Assembly: GCF_029360725.1 (NCBI RefSeq) | Contig: NZ_JARKMY010000009.1 | Location: forward strand, 248,001 to 312,000 | Source: Chryseolinea sp. H1M3-3 | GTDB lineage: Bacteria; Bacteroidota; Bacteroidia; Cytophagales; Cyclobacteriaceae | Direction of reading: 5' to 3' | DNA length: 64,000 nt | Shown: positions 9,323 through 19,243 of the stretch, in pieces | How the letters are laid out: the number at the start of each line of letters is the position of its first letter | How positions within the stretch are numbered: position 1 is the first letter of the stretch | Translations under genes and position numbers: made by a program | Notes under the pieces: generated by a model | Told to the model about the DNA's origin: nothing | Database searches by the model: none | The model's input: only the letters and a program-made list of their open reading frames with translations

Positions 9323-10483
9323 ATGCCGGTATATCATGCTTTAGGAAAAAGGCCTGCCAAGCGTCACACCATTTTCGAAAAGCCAAATGGTGGATTTTAC
9401 TATGAACAACTCTTTGGAACGGAAGGATTTCATGGAATGGCATCACTGCTCTATCATGCGCATCGGCCGACTGAAGTTAAAGCCGTGAATGAAGTTATTG
9501 ATGTAGCACCTAAAATCGCTTTTCAGAAAAGTCTGTTCATGAGAAAGTTGATTGGGTTTGACATAGCTCCTGTCGACGACTTTCTTAACAGCAGAACACC
9601 GTTGCTCGTGAACCATGATGTTCACATTGGTGTAGCAGCACCACGCAAGTCGATGGTTGAGTACTTTTATAAAAACGCCAGTGCTGACGAGCTTCTGTTC
9701 ATTCACAAAGGATCTGGAAAACTTAGAACACTTTTAGGTACGATAGAATTTAAGTACGGTGATTACTTGGTCATTCCACGAGGTATGATTTATCAGATTC
9801 ATTTCGATTCAACGGATAATCGTTTGTTTTATGTGGAGTCCTTTAGCCCGATCGTTACGCCTAAGCGATATCGAAATGAATTTGGCCAAATGCTCGAGCA
9901 TTCACCTTACTGCGAGCGTGATATTATTCTGCCTGTAGATCTTGAAACGCATGACGAGCGGGGAGATTTTCTGATCAAGATTAAGAAACAACACAACCTT
10001 TATCATTACACATACGCCACGCATCCATTCGACGTAGTAGGCTGGGATGGATACAATTATCCCTGGGGTTTTTCAATTCATAACTTTGAACCGATCACAG
10101 GACGGTTGCATCAGCCTCCGCCAGTTCATCAGACTTTTGAAGGTCATAACTTTGTGGTCTGTTCATTTTGCCCGCGTTTGTACGACTACCATCCACGATC
10201 AATTCCAGCTCCTTACAATCATAGCAATATTGATTCAGATGAAGTGATTTATTATGTCGATGGAGATTTTATGAGCCGTAATGATATTGCGCAAGGGCAA
10301 CTGACCTTACATCCGGGTGGAATTCCGCATGGTCCCCATCCGGGCGCCATGGAGCGCAGCATCGGGAAGACAAAAACCGACGAACTTGCCGTGATGGTGG
10401 ACACTTTTCAGCCGCTGATGGTGACGGAAGCCGCAATGAAGATTGATGATGGAAAGTATTTCAAATCCTGGTTAGAACATTAA
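9323..10483 (+). CDS. hmgA: Homogentisate 1,2-dioxygenase
   Basis: Opens the aromatic ring of homogentisate to maleylacetoacetate with non-haem iron. The sequence has the family's opening (MPVYHALGKRPAKRHTIF), and in the C-terminal half the metal-site region: HQTFEGHNFVVCSFCPR, SDEVIYYVDGDF and LHPGGIPHGPHPG, which hold the conserved His/Glu/His iron ligands. At 386 residues it is shorter than the roughly 440-residue human and Pseudomonas enzymes, as usual for the Bacteroidota form. It is the first gene of an operon with hppD, fahA, a flavin reductase and phhA. Confidence 0.95.
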   Translation: MPVYHALGKRPAKRHTIFEKPNGGFYYEQLFGTEGFHGMASLLYHAHRPTEVKAVNEVIDVAPKIAFQKSLFMRKLIGFDIAPVDDFLNSRTPLLVNHDVHIGVAAPRKSMVEYFYKNASADELLFIHKGSGKLRTLLGTIEFKYGDYLVIPRGMIYQIHFDSTDNRLFYVESFSPIVTPKRYRNEFGQMLEHSPYCERDIILPVDLETHDERGDFLIKIKKQHNLYHYTYATHPFDVVGWDGYNYPWGFSIHNFEPITGRLHQPPPVHQTFEGHNFVVCSFCPRLYDYHPRSIPAPYNHSNIDSDEVIYYVDGDFMSRNDIAQGQLTLHPGGIPHGPHPGAMERSIGKTKTDELAVMVDTFQPLMVTEAAMKIDDGKYFKSWLEH

Positions 10484-10622
10484 AAGCAAACCAGCAGGGA
10501 CTCCGTTGGACGATTCTCAATAAAATACAGCGTTTTGAAAAACATTTCGATACATGCTGGGACTGGCTTTTAAAAAGAAAGTTCGATTTTGAAAATCAAT
10601 TGCTGAAAACAATGAGTAAAAT

Positions 10623-11762
10623 ATGACGACAAATACACCGGCAACACTGAGCGACTTGCACAAAGATGTTGCAGAAGATTTTCTGCCACTGAATGGCACC
10701 GACCATATTGAACTTTATGTGGGTAATGCGAAGCAATCCGCACACTATTATCAGCATGCTTTTGGATTTGAGCTGGTTGCATATGCTGGGCCGGAGACAG
10801 GTCAGCGTGAATATGCATCCTACGTTTTGCAACAAGGAAAAATCCGGCTGGTGCTTACTACTGCGCTTAATAACAACAGCCCAATTGCGGAACACGTTTA
10901 CCGCCATGGAGACGGCGTGAAAGTGTTGGCCTTGTGGGTGGATGATGCCACTAAGGCGTATGCGGAAACAATAAAACGAGGAGCAGTTTCTGTTATTGAA
11001 CCAAAAACCTTAACAGACAATTTTGGAACAGTCATCACTTCCTCAATCAAGACGTATGGAGACACCATTCATACTTTTGTGGAACGTAAAAATTATACAG
11101 GACCATTTCTACCTGGATATATCAAAACGACGAGCCGTTTTAAGACAACGTCCATCGGGTTAAAATATATAGATCATTGTGTTGGCAACGTCGCCTTAGG
11201 CGAAATGAATAAGTGGGTGAAATTTTATGAAGATGTCATGGGTTTTAAATTACTGATTACCTTCGATGACAACGATATCTCTACTGAATATACTGCATTG
11301 ATGTCCAAAGTTGTCTCAAACAAAAATGAGTTTATTAAGTTTCCTATTAATGAGCCAGCAGCTGGAAAGAAACGTTCGCAGATAGATGAATATTTGGATT
11401 TTTACCAAGGGGCTGGTGTGCAGCACATTGCCATTGCTACTGATGATATTATACATACAGTCAGCGAAATGAAAAGCAGGGGTGTCGAATTTCTGACTAT
11501 TCCTAATCATTATTATGATACCTTGCTGGCGCGTGTAGGTAAAATCGACGAGGACGTACAGCCCTTGCGTGATTTGAATATTTTGGTGGATCGTGATGAG
11601 GAAGGATACCTTCTTCAGATCTTTACAAAGCCGGTTGAAGACCGGCCTACTTTATTTTTCGAGATCATTCAGCGTAAAGGGGCGAAGTCCTTTGGCAAAG
11701 GAAATTTCAAAGCGCTGTTTGAAGCTATTGAACGCGAGCAAGAGATCAGAGGCACATTATAA
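10623..11762 (+). CDS. hppD: 4-hydroxyphenylpyruvate dioxygenase
   Basis: Converts 4-hydroxyphenylpyruvate to homogentisate. Two vicinal-oxygen-chelate halves are visible: the N-terminal one starts GTDHIELYVGNAKQSAHYY and the C-terminal one KYIDHCVGNV, then GVQHIAIATDDI, ending FFEIIQRKG and FGKGNFKALFEAIE. The metal ligands are the His of DHCV, the His of VQHIA and the Glu of FFEII. Length 379 is normal. It follows hmgA by 139 bases and precedes fahA by 30. Confidence 0.96.
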   Translation: MTTNTPATLSDLHKDVAEDFLPLNGTDHIELYVGNAKQSAHYYQHAFGFELVAYAGPETGQREYASYVLQQGKIRLVLTTALNNNSPIAEHVYRHGDGVKVLALWVDDATKAYAETIKRGAVSVIEPKTLTDNFGTVITSSIKTYGDTIHTFVERKNYTGPFLPGYIKTTSRFKTTSIGLKYIDHCVGNVALGEMNKWVKFYEDVMGFKLLITFDDNDISTEYTALMSKVVSNKNEFIKFPINEPAAGKKRSQIDEYLDFYQGAGVQHIAIATDDIIHTVSEMKSRGVEFLTIPNHYYDTLLARVGKIDEDVQPLRDLNILVDRDEEGYLLQIFTKPVEDRPTLFFEIIQRKGAKSFGKGNFKALFEAIEREQEIRGTL

Positions 11763-11792
11763 AATTTACTTTCAGTGATAACACGAGTAAGC

Positions 11793-13052
11793 ATGAAGAG
11801 TAGCCCACTCACTTCCTGGGTAGACGTATCAGAGGATAGTGATTTTAGTATCTATAATATTCCATTCGGTGTATTTAAAACCGACACCGTGCCGGCGAGG
11901 TGCTGCACCGCTATTGGCGATTATGTGGTTGACCTTGTCGTACTTGCCGAACACGGCTATTTCAATCCGATTCCGGTCTCGCCCCTGCTCTTTCGTAGAG
12001 ACTCCCTCAATTATTTTGTTTCAATGGGAAAAGATTATACCAGCCTCGTACGTGATCGGCTGATAGAATTGTTTTCCATTAACCATCACGATTTGCAGGA
12101 TAATATAGATCTCCATCCTTTTGTCCTCTACAAGCGCGATTCGGTAACAATGATGTTGCCAATGAAGGTTGGTAATTATACGGATTTTTACTCGAGTAAG
12201 GAGCATGCGACTAACCTGGGCGCTATGCTCCGCGATCCCAACAATGCATTGTTACCAAACTGGAAACATTTGCCAGTGGCATATCATGGACGAGCATCGT
12301 CCATCGCTGTGTCAGGTACTCCGGTTAAGCGGCCACAAGGGCAGTTTAAAAAGAATAAGGATGACACGACGCCAACGTTTGGCCCGACGCAGGCGCTGGA
12401 CTACGAACTGGAGTTGGCTTTTGTAATCGGTAAAGACTCCAACCTGGGCGAAACTGTCAGCGTTGATAACGCTGAAGATTATATCTTTGGCTTTCTGCTG
12501 TTTAACGACTGGTCTGCACGCGATATTCAAAGCTGGGAATACGTTCCCCTCGGACCATTCTTATCCAAGAATTTCATGTCGTCGGTGTCACCCTGGATTG
12601 TTACAATGGAAGCCCTGGCGCCGTATAGGACGCAAGGCCCGGTGCAGGATGTTCAGGTATTGCCCTACCTTCAGTCAAAGGGTAATCATAACTATGATAT
12701 TGAATTGGAGGTAGAGCTAAAGCCTGAAGGCGGCTCAGCAGAACGCATCAGTCGTACAAACTTCAAACACATGTATTGGAACATCTGCCAGCAGTTGGCG
12801 CATCATACGGTAAACGGGTGTAACGTAAACATTGGCGACATTATGGCATCGGGTACTATTAGTGGCCCAACGCCAGACAGTGTTGGGTGTCTCCTTGAAC
12901 GAACGCGCAATGGCCAGGAACCAATTGCATTGAAAAATGGCAGCACACGTAAGTTTCTCGAAGATGGCGATACTGTGATCATGAAAGGGTTTGCAGTAAA
13001 GGAGGGTAAACGTGTAGGCTTCGGAAGTGTGGAGGGAAAAGTGATACCATGA
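11793..13052 (+). CDS. fahA: Fumarylacetoacetase
   Basis: Hydrolyses fumarylacetoacetate to fumarate and acetoacetate, the last step of tyrosine degradation. The N-terminus TSWVDVSEDSDFSIYN matches the family, as do the catalytic-domain segments MKVGNYTDFYSSKEHATN, LPVAYHGRASS and FGPTQALDYELELAFVIG with its metal-binding acidic residues. I chose the ATG at 11793, which gives the family's usual short leader before TSWV; a GTG at 11775 is possible. Length about 419 residues is typical. Confidence 0.96.
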   Translation: MKSSPLTSWVDVSEDSDFSIYNIPFGVFKTDTVPARCCTAIGDYVVDLVVLAEHGYFNPIPVSPLLFRRDSLNYFVSMGKDYTSLVRDRLIELFSINHHDLQDNIDLHPFVLYKRDSVTMMLPMKVGNYTDFYSSKEHATNLGAMLRDPNNALLPNWKHLPVAYHGRASSIAVSGTPVKRPQGQFKKNKDDTTPTFGPTQALDYELELAFVIGKDSNLGETVSVDNAEDYIFGFLLFNDWSARDIQSWEYVPLGPFLSKNFMSSVSPWIVTMEALAPYRTQGPVQDVQVLPYLQSKGNHNYDIELEVELKPEGGSAERISRTNFKHMYWNICQQLAHHTVNGCNVNIGDIMASGTISGPTPDSVGCLLERTRNGQEPIALKNGSTRKFLEDGDTVIMKGFAVKEGKRVGFGSVEGKVIP

Positions 13053-13137
13053 TTCCTTTTGAAGTTAAAAATTGACGGAAATATAAGAGTAAAACAAGGC
13101 GACCCTGCCTCGCACCAACTAATGATTTAACGTACCC

Positions 13138-14037
13138 ATGATCATAGATCCAACAAACGTTGTAAACCACAAAGATTTTCACGATCTGCTTCTCGGTACC
13201 ATAGCGCCAAGGCCGATTGCGCTGGCCTCTACCGTTGACGCAAAAGGAAATGTTAATCTTAGTCCGTTTAGTTTTTTCAATATCTTTAGTTCACGTCCTC
13301 CAATACTAGTCTTTTCACCATCACGTCGTCAACGCGACAATACAACCAAGCATACCCTTGAAAATATGCTGGACATCAAAGAGGTTGTGATCAATACCGT
13401 CAACTACGCGATGGTTGAACAGATTTCTTTAGCAAGTGCCGAGTATCCTAAGGGAATCAATGAGTTTGTTAAATCAGGGCTTACACCAATAAAATCCGAA
13501 CGTGTAAAACCACCACGTGTAAAAGAGTCGCCGGCCTCTTTCGAATGTCGTGTGCTGGAAATAAAAACGTTGGGTACGGAAGGTGGTTCAGGAAACCTGG
13601 TGACCTGCGAAGTTCTGCTGGTACACACGCAAGAATTTATTTATAATGAGAAAGGAAAAGTTGACCCGCGAAAAGTTGACAGTGTTGCCCGTATGGGCGG
13701 CGACTATTATTGCAGGATAAATGGCGATAATATTTTCGAATTGCCAAGGCCGGTTGCTGGTATAGGAGTGGACCAACTTCCTGATCACATTCGGAATAGC
13801 CCGGTGCTGACAGGCAATAACCTCGGACGGCTTGCCAGCATCGATAAAATTCCGATGCCTTCTGAGGTAAAATCATTTGCCGAAAACTTTGACTACAATC
13901 TCCTTTGGAGAAATAACGGAGGTAATCGAATTGATGCTATTCACAATCATGCGCAACTCCTGCTTGACCGTGGTGAAGTGAAAAAGGCGTGGCTGCTGTT
14001 ATTGAGCGCTAGTTATCAAACAGAGTTATGGAATTAA
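13138..14037 (+). CDS. Flavin reductase-like FMN-binding split-barrel protein in the tyrosine operon
   Basis: The first 200 residues form a flavin reductase (DIM6/NTAB type) split barrel: GTIAPRPIALASTVDAKGN, NLSPFSFFNIFSSRPP, and NTVNYAMVEQ. The last 80 residues are extra. The gene sits between fahA and phhA; its stop overlaps the phhA start by 10 bases, so it belongs to the operon. Known family members reduce FMN for partner monooxygenases or simply bind FMN. No flavin-dependent monooxygenase is present here, since the neighbouring dioxygenases use iron and phhA uses pterin. A role in keeping a pterin or iron reduced is possible but only inference. Confidence 0.85.
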   Translation: MIIDPTNVVNHKDFHDLLLGTIAPRPIALASTVDAKGNVNLSPFSFFNIFSSRPPILVFSPSRRQRDNTTKHTLENMLDIKEVVINTVNYAMVEQISLASAEYPKGINEFVKSGLTPIKSERVKPPRVKESPASFECRVLEIKTLGTEGGSGNLVTCEVLLVHTQEFIYNEKGKVDPRKVDSVARMGGDYYCRINGDNIFELPRPVAGIGVDQLPDHIRNSPVLTGNNLGRLASIDKIPMPSEVKSFAENFDYNLLWRNNGGNRIDAIHNHAQLLLDRGEVKKAWLLLLSASYQTELWN

Positions 14038-15785
14038 ATGAAGTAACCAAACGGCTTCCGAAGCACTTGCTGCAATTCGTCGTAGATCAACCGTACAACG
14101 AATACACTCCTGTAGATCAAGCGGTATGGCGGTATGTCATGCGGCAAAACTATCATCACCTGCAAAAGGTGGCCCATGAGTCATACGTTGAGGGTCTAAA
14201 ACTTGCCGGGGTAGAAATTGAAAATATTCCGACCATGTATGGGATGAACAGGATATTGCAACGCATTGGCTGGGCAGCAGTCGCTGTAGACGGATTTATA
14301 CCACCTGGTGCATTTATGGAGTTCACCAAGTACAACGTGCTGGTCATTGCCGCGGATATACGTACGCTGGAACATATTGAATATACACCAGCACCTGACA
14401 TCATCCATGAATCAGCCGGACATGCTCCCATTATTGCCGTTCCTGAATTTGCAGCATACCTGAAGGACATTGGTGAAGCCGGAAGCAAAGCATTCTCTTC
14501 AGTAAAGGACGTTGAGCTTTACGAGGCCATTCGTCATTTATCTATCATCAAGGAAGATCCTCACACCAAACAGGCAGAGATCAACGAGGCTGAACTTGCG
14601 ATCGAAAGGATACAAAGCAACATGGGGCCGCCTTCCGAAATGGCACTGATCCGTAACCTGCATTGGTGGACCGTTGAGTACGGTTTGATCGGAACGTTGG
14701 ACAAGTTTAAGTTATATGGCGCGGGCCTGCTTTCGTCGATAGGCGAAGGTATGAGTTGTTTAAATGAAAAAGTAAAGAAGCTTCCTTATACGCTTGAGGC
14801 TATGCACTGCAATTATGATATTACCAAGCCACAACCGCAGCTTTTTGTTACTCCCGATTTTGCCCATCTTACTACCGTACTCAGCGAGTTTAAGAAACTC
14901 ATGGCCTGGACAACGGGCTGGCTGGATGGAATTAAAAAAGCGATAGCTTCCGAACAGATTGGTACCATAGTCTACAGTTCGGGTCTACAGGTAACTGGAA
15001 CGGTTGCAAAAGTTATTGAAGCCGACGGTGTTCCGATCTTTATTCAAACCATGGGACCCGCTGCCCTATCGGTTAACGACGTTCAACTGAATAAGTATGG
15101 CAAAGAATATTTTCCGTCAGGATTTTCTTCACCGGTTGGAAAACTTACAACATCCCCGATGCCATTGGAAGATATGATTGGTGAGGTACTACGAAGAAAT
15201 GGTATAGAAATAAATAAACAAGCGTTGCTAAATTTTGAGCATGACATCGTTGTTGAAGGAATTGTCCGCCAGATATTAAGAAGCCGTGCTGGTAAGATCA
15301 TACTGATAGAATTCGAGCATGCAACTATTCAACACCGAGGCAATGTAATTTTGGTTGCCCCTTCCTATATCATGGCAGTGGGTCAACATATTGTTTCGGC
15401 TTTTGCCGGACCAGCGGATGTTGAGGCGTTTCAACCGACCGCTTTTGTGCCCCACGAAAAGATGCACAAGATCCACTATGATGAGAAGGTTTTGAAACTT
15501 CATGACTTATATCGTATTGTTCGAAAGACAAGGCAAGACACGCACCTGATTCCTCGGCTACCGTCACTATGGAAAATCGTTGTTCATGATTTTCCAGACG
15601 ATTGGCTGTTGTCGCTGGAAATATTGGAAATACTAGAACGCTCAGGCGACTATCAACGATCCGCTCACGAAATCCGCGAATATCTCGAGACGAAACGAGC
15701 AAAGAAACCCCACCTGCATAATCTCATTACAAACGGATTAACATTGTTACACGTCGAAAAAGAGCAGCCTGCTGTTAATGAATAG
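14028..15785 (+). CDS. phhA: Long-form biopterin-dependent aromatic amino acid hydroxylase (phenylalanine 4-monooxygenase type)
   Basis: The N-terminal part (about 1-270) is the aromatic amino acid hydroxylase catalytic domain: the iron ligands lie in HESAGH at residues 127-132, followed by PIIAVPEFAAYLKDIGEAG, as in phenylalanine hydroxylases. Context with hppD, hmgA and fahA points to phenylalanine-to-tyrosine conversion. The protein is 585 residues, about twice the length of the Pseudomonas enzyme; residues from about 290 on are not an obvious ACT domain and I do not recognise them. They include YSSGLQVTGTVAKVIEADG and SGFSSPVGKL. Long bacterial forms are known in Bacteroidota. No pterin-4a-carbinolamine dehydratase is in the window. 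Confidence 0.88.
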   Translation: MELNEVTKRLPKHLLQFVVDQPYNEYTPVDQAVWRYVMRQNYHHLQKVAHESYVEGLKLAGVEIENIPTMYGMNRILQRIGWAAVAVDGFIPPGAFMEFTKYNVLVIAADIRTLEHIEYTPAPDIIHESAGHAPIIAVPEFAAYLKDIGEAGSKAFSSVKDVELYEAIRHLSIIKEDPHTKQAEINEAELAIERIQSNMGPPSEMALIRNLHWWTVEYGLIGTLDKFKLYGAGLLSSIGEGMSCLNEKVKKLPYTLEAMHCNYDITKPQPQLFVTPDFAHLTTVLSEFKKLMAWTTGWLDGIKKAIASEQIGTIVYSSGLQVTGTVAKVIEADGVPIFIQTMGPAALSVNDVQLNKYGKEYFPSGFSSPVGKLTTSPMPLEDMIGEVLRRNGIEINKQALLNFEHDIVVEGIVRQILRSRAGKIILIEFEHATIQHRGNVILVAPSYIMAVGQHIVSAFAGPADVEAFQPTAFVPHEKMHKIHYDEKVLKLHDLYRIVRKTRQDTHLIPRLPSLWKIVVHDFPDDWLLSLEILEILERSGDYQRSAHEIREYLETKRAKKPHLHNLITNGLTLLHVEKEQPAVNE

Positions 15786-16024
15786 CACAAGATTGTCGTG
15801 AACACTGCTTCCCTAAGCTACCTATTAGATGTACAGTTACCATTTGATCTGTACAATTCATAAATCAGTTTGACAAAATTCAGTTGATTTCCTGTCATCA
15901 ATCATTGTTGCCAGACATTGGTCAGAGTAATATTGGTTTGAAATGATCGACAGCCGTAACAGGACTGCCTTTATTGTTGCGTGTTTCAAATACAAGAACG
16001 TTCAAACAAAAATACATTACTACT

Positions 16025-16285
16025 ATGAAAGAAGAAAAAGACCCTCAGCTCTGGCAGCAAGCAAAGGCAAGAGCCGACTTTAAAATTCATTTGACGGTTT
16101 ATCTCATCACCATGGGCGTACTGTGGGTAGTGTGGTTTTTTACCGGCGGCATTCATAGCCATCCCTGGCCAATTTATCCGACCGCAGGCTGGGGTATCGG
16201 TGTGATTTTTAATTATCTCGGCGTATTCAAATTTGGCGATGCAGCAGAAAGAGAATACGAAAGATTAAAAGGACAGCACAAATAA
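16025..16285 (+). CDS. 2TM-domain small membrane protein
   Basis: An 86-residue protein with a charged N-terminus (MKEEKDPQLWQQAKARADFK), a first hydrophobic helix (HLTVYLITMGVLWVVWFF), the short loop HSHPWPIYPTAGWG and a second helix, then a charged tail REYERLKGQHK. This is the 2TM domain pattern found in many Bacteroidota, sometimes fused to LytTR regulators or histidine kinases. Function unknown. I placed the start at ATG 16025; a start at 15974 would add an unlikely basic leader. Confidence 0.82.
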   Translation: MKEEKDPQLWQQAKARADFKIHLTVYLITMGVLWVVWFFTGGIHSHPWPIYPTAGWGIGVIFNYLGVFKFGDAAEREYERLKGQHK

Positions 16286-16694
16286 AGCCCGCCCTGACGT
16301 TGGATCCTGTGCCTGTACAGACTCTTACAACATTTAGCCTTACCGTTATAACGCAAGGCTATTGCTTATGACTTTAGCGTTCAGAAAAAAGTATTTGCGG
16401 GGAACCAGCAATCTGCCAACCAAGGACATTCGTAAATGATTTATATCGTGGCATGACAACGGAAGTTTCCTTGTTGTGCGTTTTGATTAACGCACTTTTG
16501 CGGCACGTTCAAAGGACATCTCTTACACTAAATTTCTCTTACACTTAATTTTCAATTTGGCCGGATTCGCACAGAGTGATTCGAAGGCGAACACATGCCG
16601 CTGGAGCGATACGGCTAAATGGCATATTTCAGTGCTTTTTCGACCATGGCATACATGTTGAATTGTTCCGGTTTTTATATCCTTCTCTAACGCT
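16286..16694. other. Intergenic region with two hairpins
   Basis: No convincing gene. TAGCCTT (16335-16341) pairs with AAGGCTA (16355-16361) and the loop between holds a further palindrome CGTTATAACG, giving a nearly continuous stem. A second hairpin, GTGCGTT (16476-16482) with AACGCAC (16489-16495) and a 6-base loop, is followed by four Ts and could be a weak terminator. A short direct repeat of TCTCTTACACT lies near 16519-16545. Confidence 0.5.
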
Positions 16695-19049
16695 ATGATC
16701 AAGAGTTACATAAAAATCGCCTTGCGAAAACTGGTACGAAACCAAGCTTACTCTATTATCAACATCGGCGGTCTTGCCGCCGGAATGACCGTCGCCATGC
16801 TGATTGGTTTGTGGGTCTATGATGAACTTTCATTTGATTCCTATTTTCACAACCATAGACAACTCGCTCAAGTCATGGTCAATCAAACGACTGGCGGCCA
16901 GACGTACACGGGAGGAACTGTTGCAATGCCTTTAGGGGATGCGTTACGAACAAAGTACGGAGCGGATCTTAAGGCTGTGTCGCTAACATCGTGGATTGAT
17001 GGTCATTTGATTACGACTGGTGAGAAGACGGTATCATCTTCGGGTATGTGGGTGCAACGTGATTTTCCCGAGATGTTTTCTCTAGCAATGATTCGGGGAA
17101 GCCGCCATGTACTAAAAGATCCTTCTACGGTGTTGATTTCACAATCCCTGGCAAAAAGTCTATTTGGTGATGGCGATCCGCTAAACAAATCATTGCGCAT
17201 AGATAACAGGTTAGACATGATTATTGGTGGTGTTTATGAAGACTTGCCTCACAATACAACCTTTTACAGTTCCAATATATTTCTGCCATGGGATCATAAA
17301 GACAATTGGAGGAATTCCCAAACGAGTTGGAGTAATCATTGCGGTCAGTTGTTTGTTCAACTCGGTGATAAGGCAAATTTGGAAGAGACAAGTGAAAAAA
17401 TCAAGAATGTGCCCACCCCTTTTATAACCGACGTTAAGGAAGAGGTAATGCTACACCCAATGGAAAAGCTGCATCTGTATGATGAGTTTGAAAACGCAAA
17501 AGCGGCCGGCGGTCGTATTGATCTTGTTTGGTTAATTGGCGTTATTGGTGTATTCGTATTGTTCCTGGCCTGTATTAATTTTATGAACCTTTCTACCGCG
17601 CGAAGTGAAAAACGATCCAAGGAAGTGGGCATCAGAAAAACGGTAGGATCCCTGCGAGCCCAACTCATTGGTCAATTTCTTAGTGAATCGATTGTCGTAG
17701 CATTGATAGCCTTTATATTTTCAATCATACTCTCACAACTTTCGCTTTCATTTTTCAATCAGCTTGCGGATAAAAGAATATCCCTTCCGTTAGACCATCC
17801 TGTGTTCTGGTTATTAGCACTGAGTTTTACATTGTTCACCGGAATCATCTCCGGAAGCTACCCTGCATTTTACCTGTCAGGATTCAAACCTATCAAAGTA
17901 TTAAAAGGTACTTTCAAGGCAGGAAGGTTTGCTTCTCTACCAAGAAAGATTTTAGTCGTTACTCAATTTACAGTATCCATTACGTTGATCATTGGAACGC
18001 TGATCGTTTTTCGTCAGATCGAATTTGCTAAAAATCGTAATCCTGGTTTTTCACGTAACGGACTTATCACTGTGTGGCTCAATACCCCGGATCTGGAGAA
18101 ACACCGTGAAGCTATTCAAAACGAGGTACTTCAAACGAACGCCGTAGAACATATGGCACTAGCCTCTCAATCACCGGCACACTTTAGTAATAACAACGGT
18201 ATTGACTGGCGGGGCAAAGATCCGGGGTTAACTGTGTATTTCAGAAACGTTGATGTCACACCGGAGTTTGGAAAGACATTAGGTTGGAAAATCAGCCAAG
18301 GTCGTGATTTTATCCCTAACGCCGCTGGAGATTCTGCATCAGTCATTATCAATGAAACGGCGTTAAAAATCATGGGCCTTCAGGAACCTTTGGGGGAAGT
18401 CATACAATATCAGAATAAGAATTATAATATTGTCGGTGTGGTAGAAGACATTGCAACGCAATCTCCCTACAGGAAGAATGAACCTTCCATATTTTTCACC
18501 GATGGATGGAAGGGTTTATTTATCATGAGGTTGAATTCTTCAATGCCGGTGAGAGAAGCCCTGGCGAAGATTGAGCCGGTATTCAAAAAACATAATCCCG
18601 ATGCACCGTTTGGATACAGCTTTGTAGATGTTGAGTATCAAAGAAAATTTTCCAATGAGCAAAAGATCGGCAGCCTCGCCGGCTCCTTTGCTGTACTTGC
18701 TGTGTTCATCTCATGCCTGGGTTTATTTGGCTTGGCTTCTTACGTGGCAGAGCAGCGCACAAAGGAAATCGGTATCAGAAAAGTCCTGGGTGCATCGGTA
18801 CTTAATCTTTGGAAAATGCTATCAAAAGATTTTGTGGCGCTCGTCATCATTGCCTGCGCCATCTCCACTCCTATTTCATTTATATTCATGAATGACTGGC
18901 TTCAAAATTTTGAGTATCGTGCGCCGATCTCCTGGACGATGTTTGCGATGGTTAGTGTAGGGACCCTTGTAATTACTTTGCTAACCGTTAGTTTTCAGGC
19001 TATTACTGCAGCAGTGGCCAATCCTATTCGCTCCTTGCGAACTGAGTGA
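16695..19049 (+). CDS. ABC-type permease protein of the FtsX/MacB family, without adjacent ATPase
   Basis: A 784-residue duplicated permease. It starts MIKSYIKIALRKLVRNQAYS, followed by a first helix and a large periplasmic MacB_PCD-like domain (about 45-260); then three helices with the FMNLSTARSEKRSKEVGIRK motif, a second periplasmic domain (about 430-650) and a final FtsX block with EQRTKEIGIRKVLGAS. This two-half arrangement is typical of Bacteroidota proteins that stand alone without an ATP-binding gene. They are thought to work with a distant MacB-like ATPase in export or mechanotransmission. Substrate unknown. Confidence 0.9.
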   Translation: MIKSYIKIALRKLVRNQAYSIINIGGLAAGMTVAMLIGLWVYDELSFDSYFHNHRQLAQVMVNQTTGGQTYTGGTVAMPLGDALRTKYGADLKAVSLTSWIDGHLITTGEKTVSSSGMWVQRDFPEMFSLAMIRGSRHVLKDPSTVLISQSLAKSLFGDGDPLNKSLRIDNRLDMIIGGVYEDLPHNTTFYSSNIFLPWDHKDNWRNSQTSWSNHCGQLFVQLGDKANLEETSEKIKNVPTPFITDVKEEVMLHPMEKLHLYDEFENAKAAGGRIDLVWLIGVIGVFVLFLACINFMNLSTARSEKRSKEVGIRKTVGSLRAQLIGQFLSESIVVALIAFIFSIILSQLSLSFFNQLADKRISLPLDHPVFWLLALSFTLFTGIISGSYPAFYLSGFKPIKVLKGTFKAGRFASLPRKILVVTQFTVSITLIIGTLIVFRQIEFAKNRNPGFSRNGLITVWLNTPDLEKHREAIQNEVLQTNAVEHMALASQSPAHFSNNNGIDWRGKDPGLTVYFRNVDVTPEFGKTLGWKISQGRDFIPNAAGDSASVIINETALKIMGLQEPLGEVIQYQNKNYNIVGVVEDIATQSPYRKNEPSIFFTDGWKGLFIMRLNSSMPVREALAKIEPVFKKHNPDAPFGYSFVDVEYQRKFSNEQKIGSLAGSFAVLAVFISCLGLFGLASYVAEQRTKEIGIRKVLGASVLNLWKMLSKDFVALVIIACAISTPISFIFMNDWLQNFEYRAPISWTMFAMVSVGTLVITLLTVSFQAITAAVANPIRSLRTE

Positions 19050-19243
19050 CAGGCAAGGTGAAGCAGTAAACCCTGTGTTTTTCAAAAAAATATAGGTTAA
19101 AAAAACTTCTTACCGCGAATTTATGTTGCCAGAAGGTTAAGGAAAACGTTTAGAAGCGTCTTCAGAAAGACAGGTGCACGGTTGATACGATGCTCACGTT
19201 TTCATTTAATGATCAACCTGTTCGACATTTCAACCCATAAGTT

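Noticed and set aside
15831-15854. GTACAG/CTGTAC inverted repeat after phhA
   Set aside because: Only 6-bp arms and no T-tract, so a terminator is not supported.
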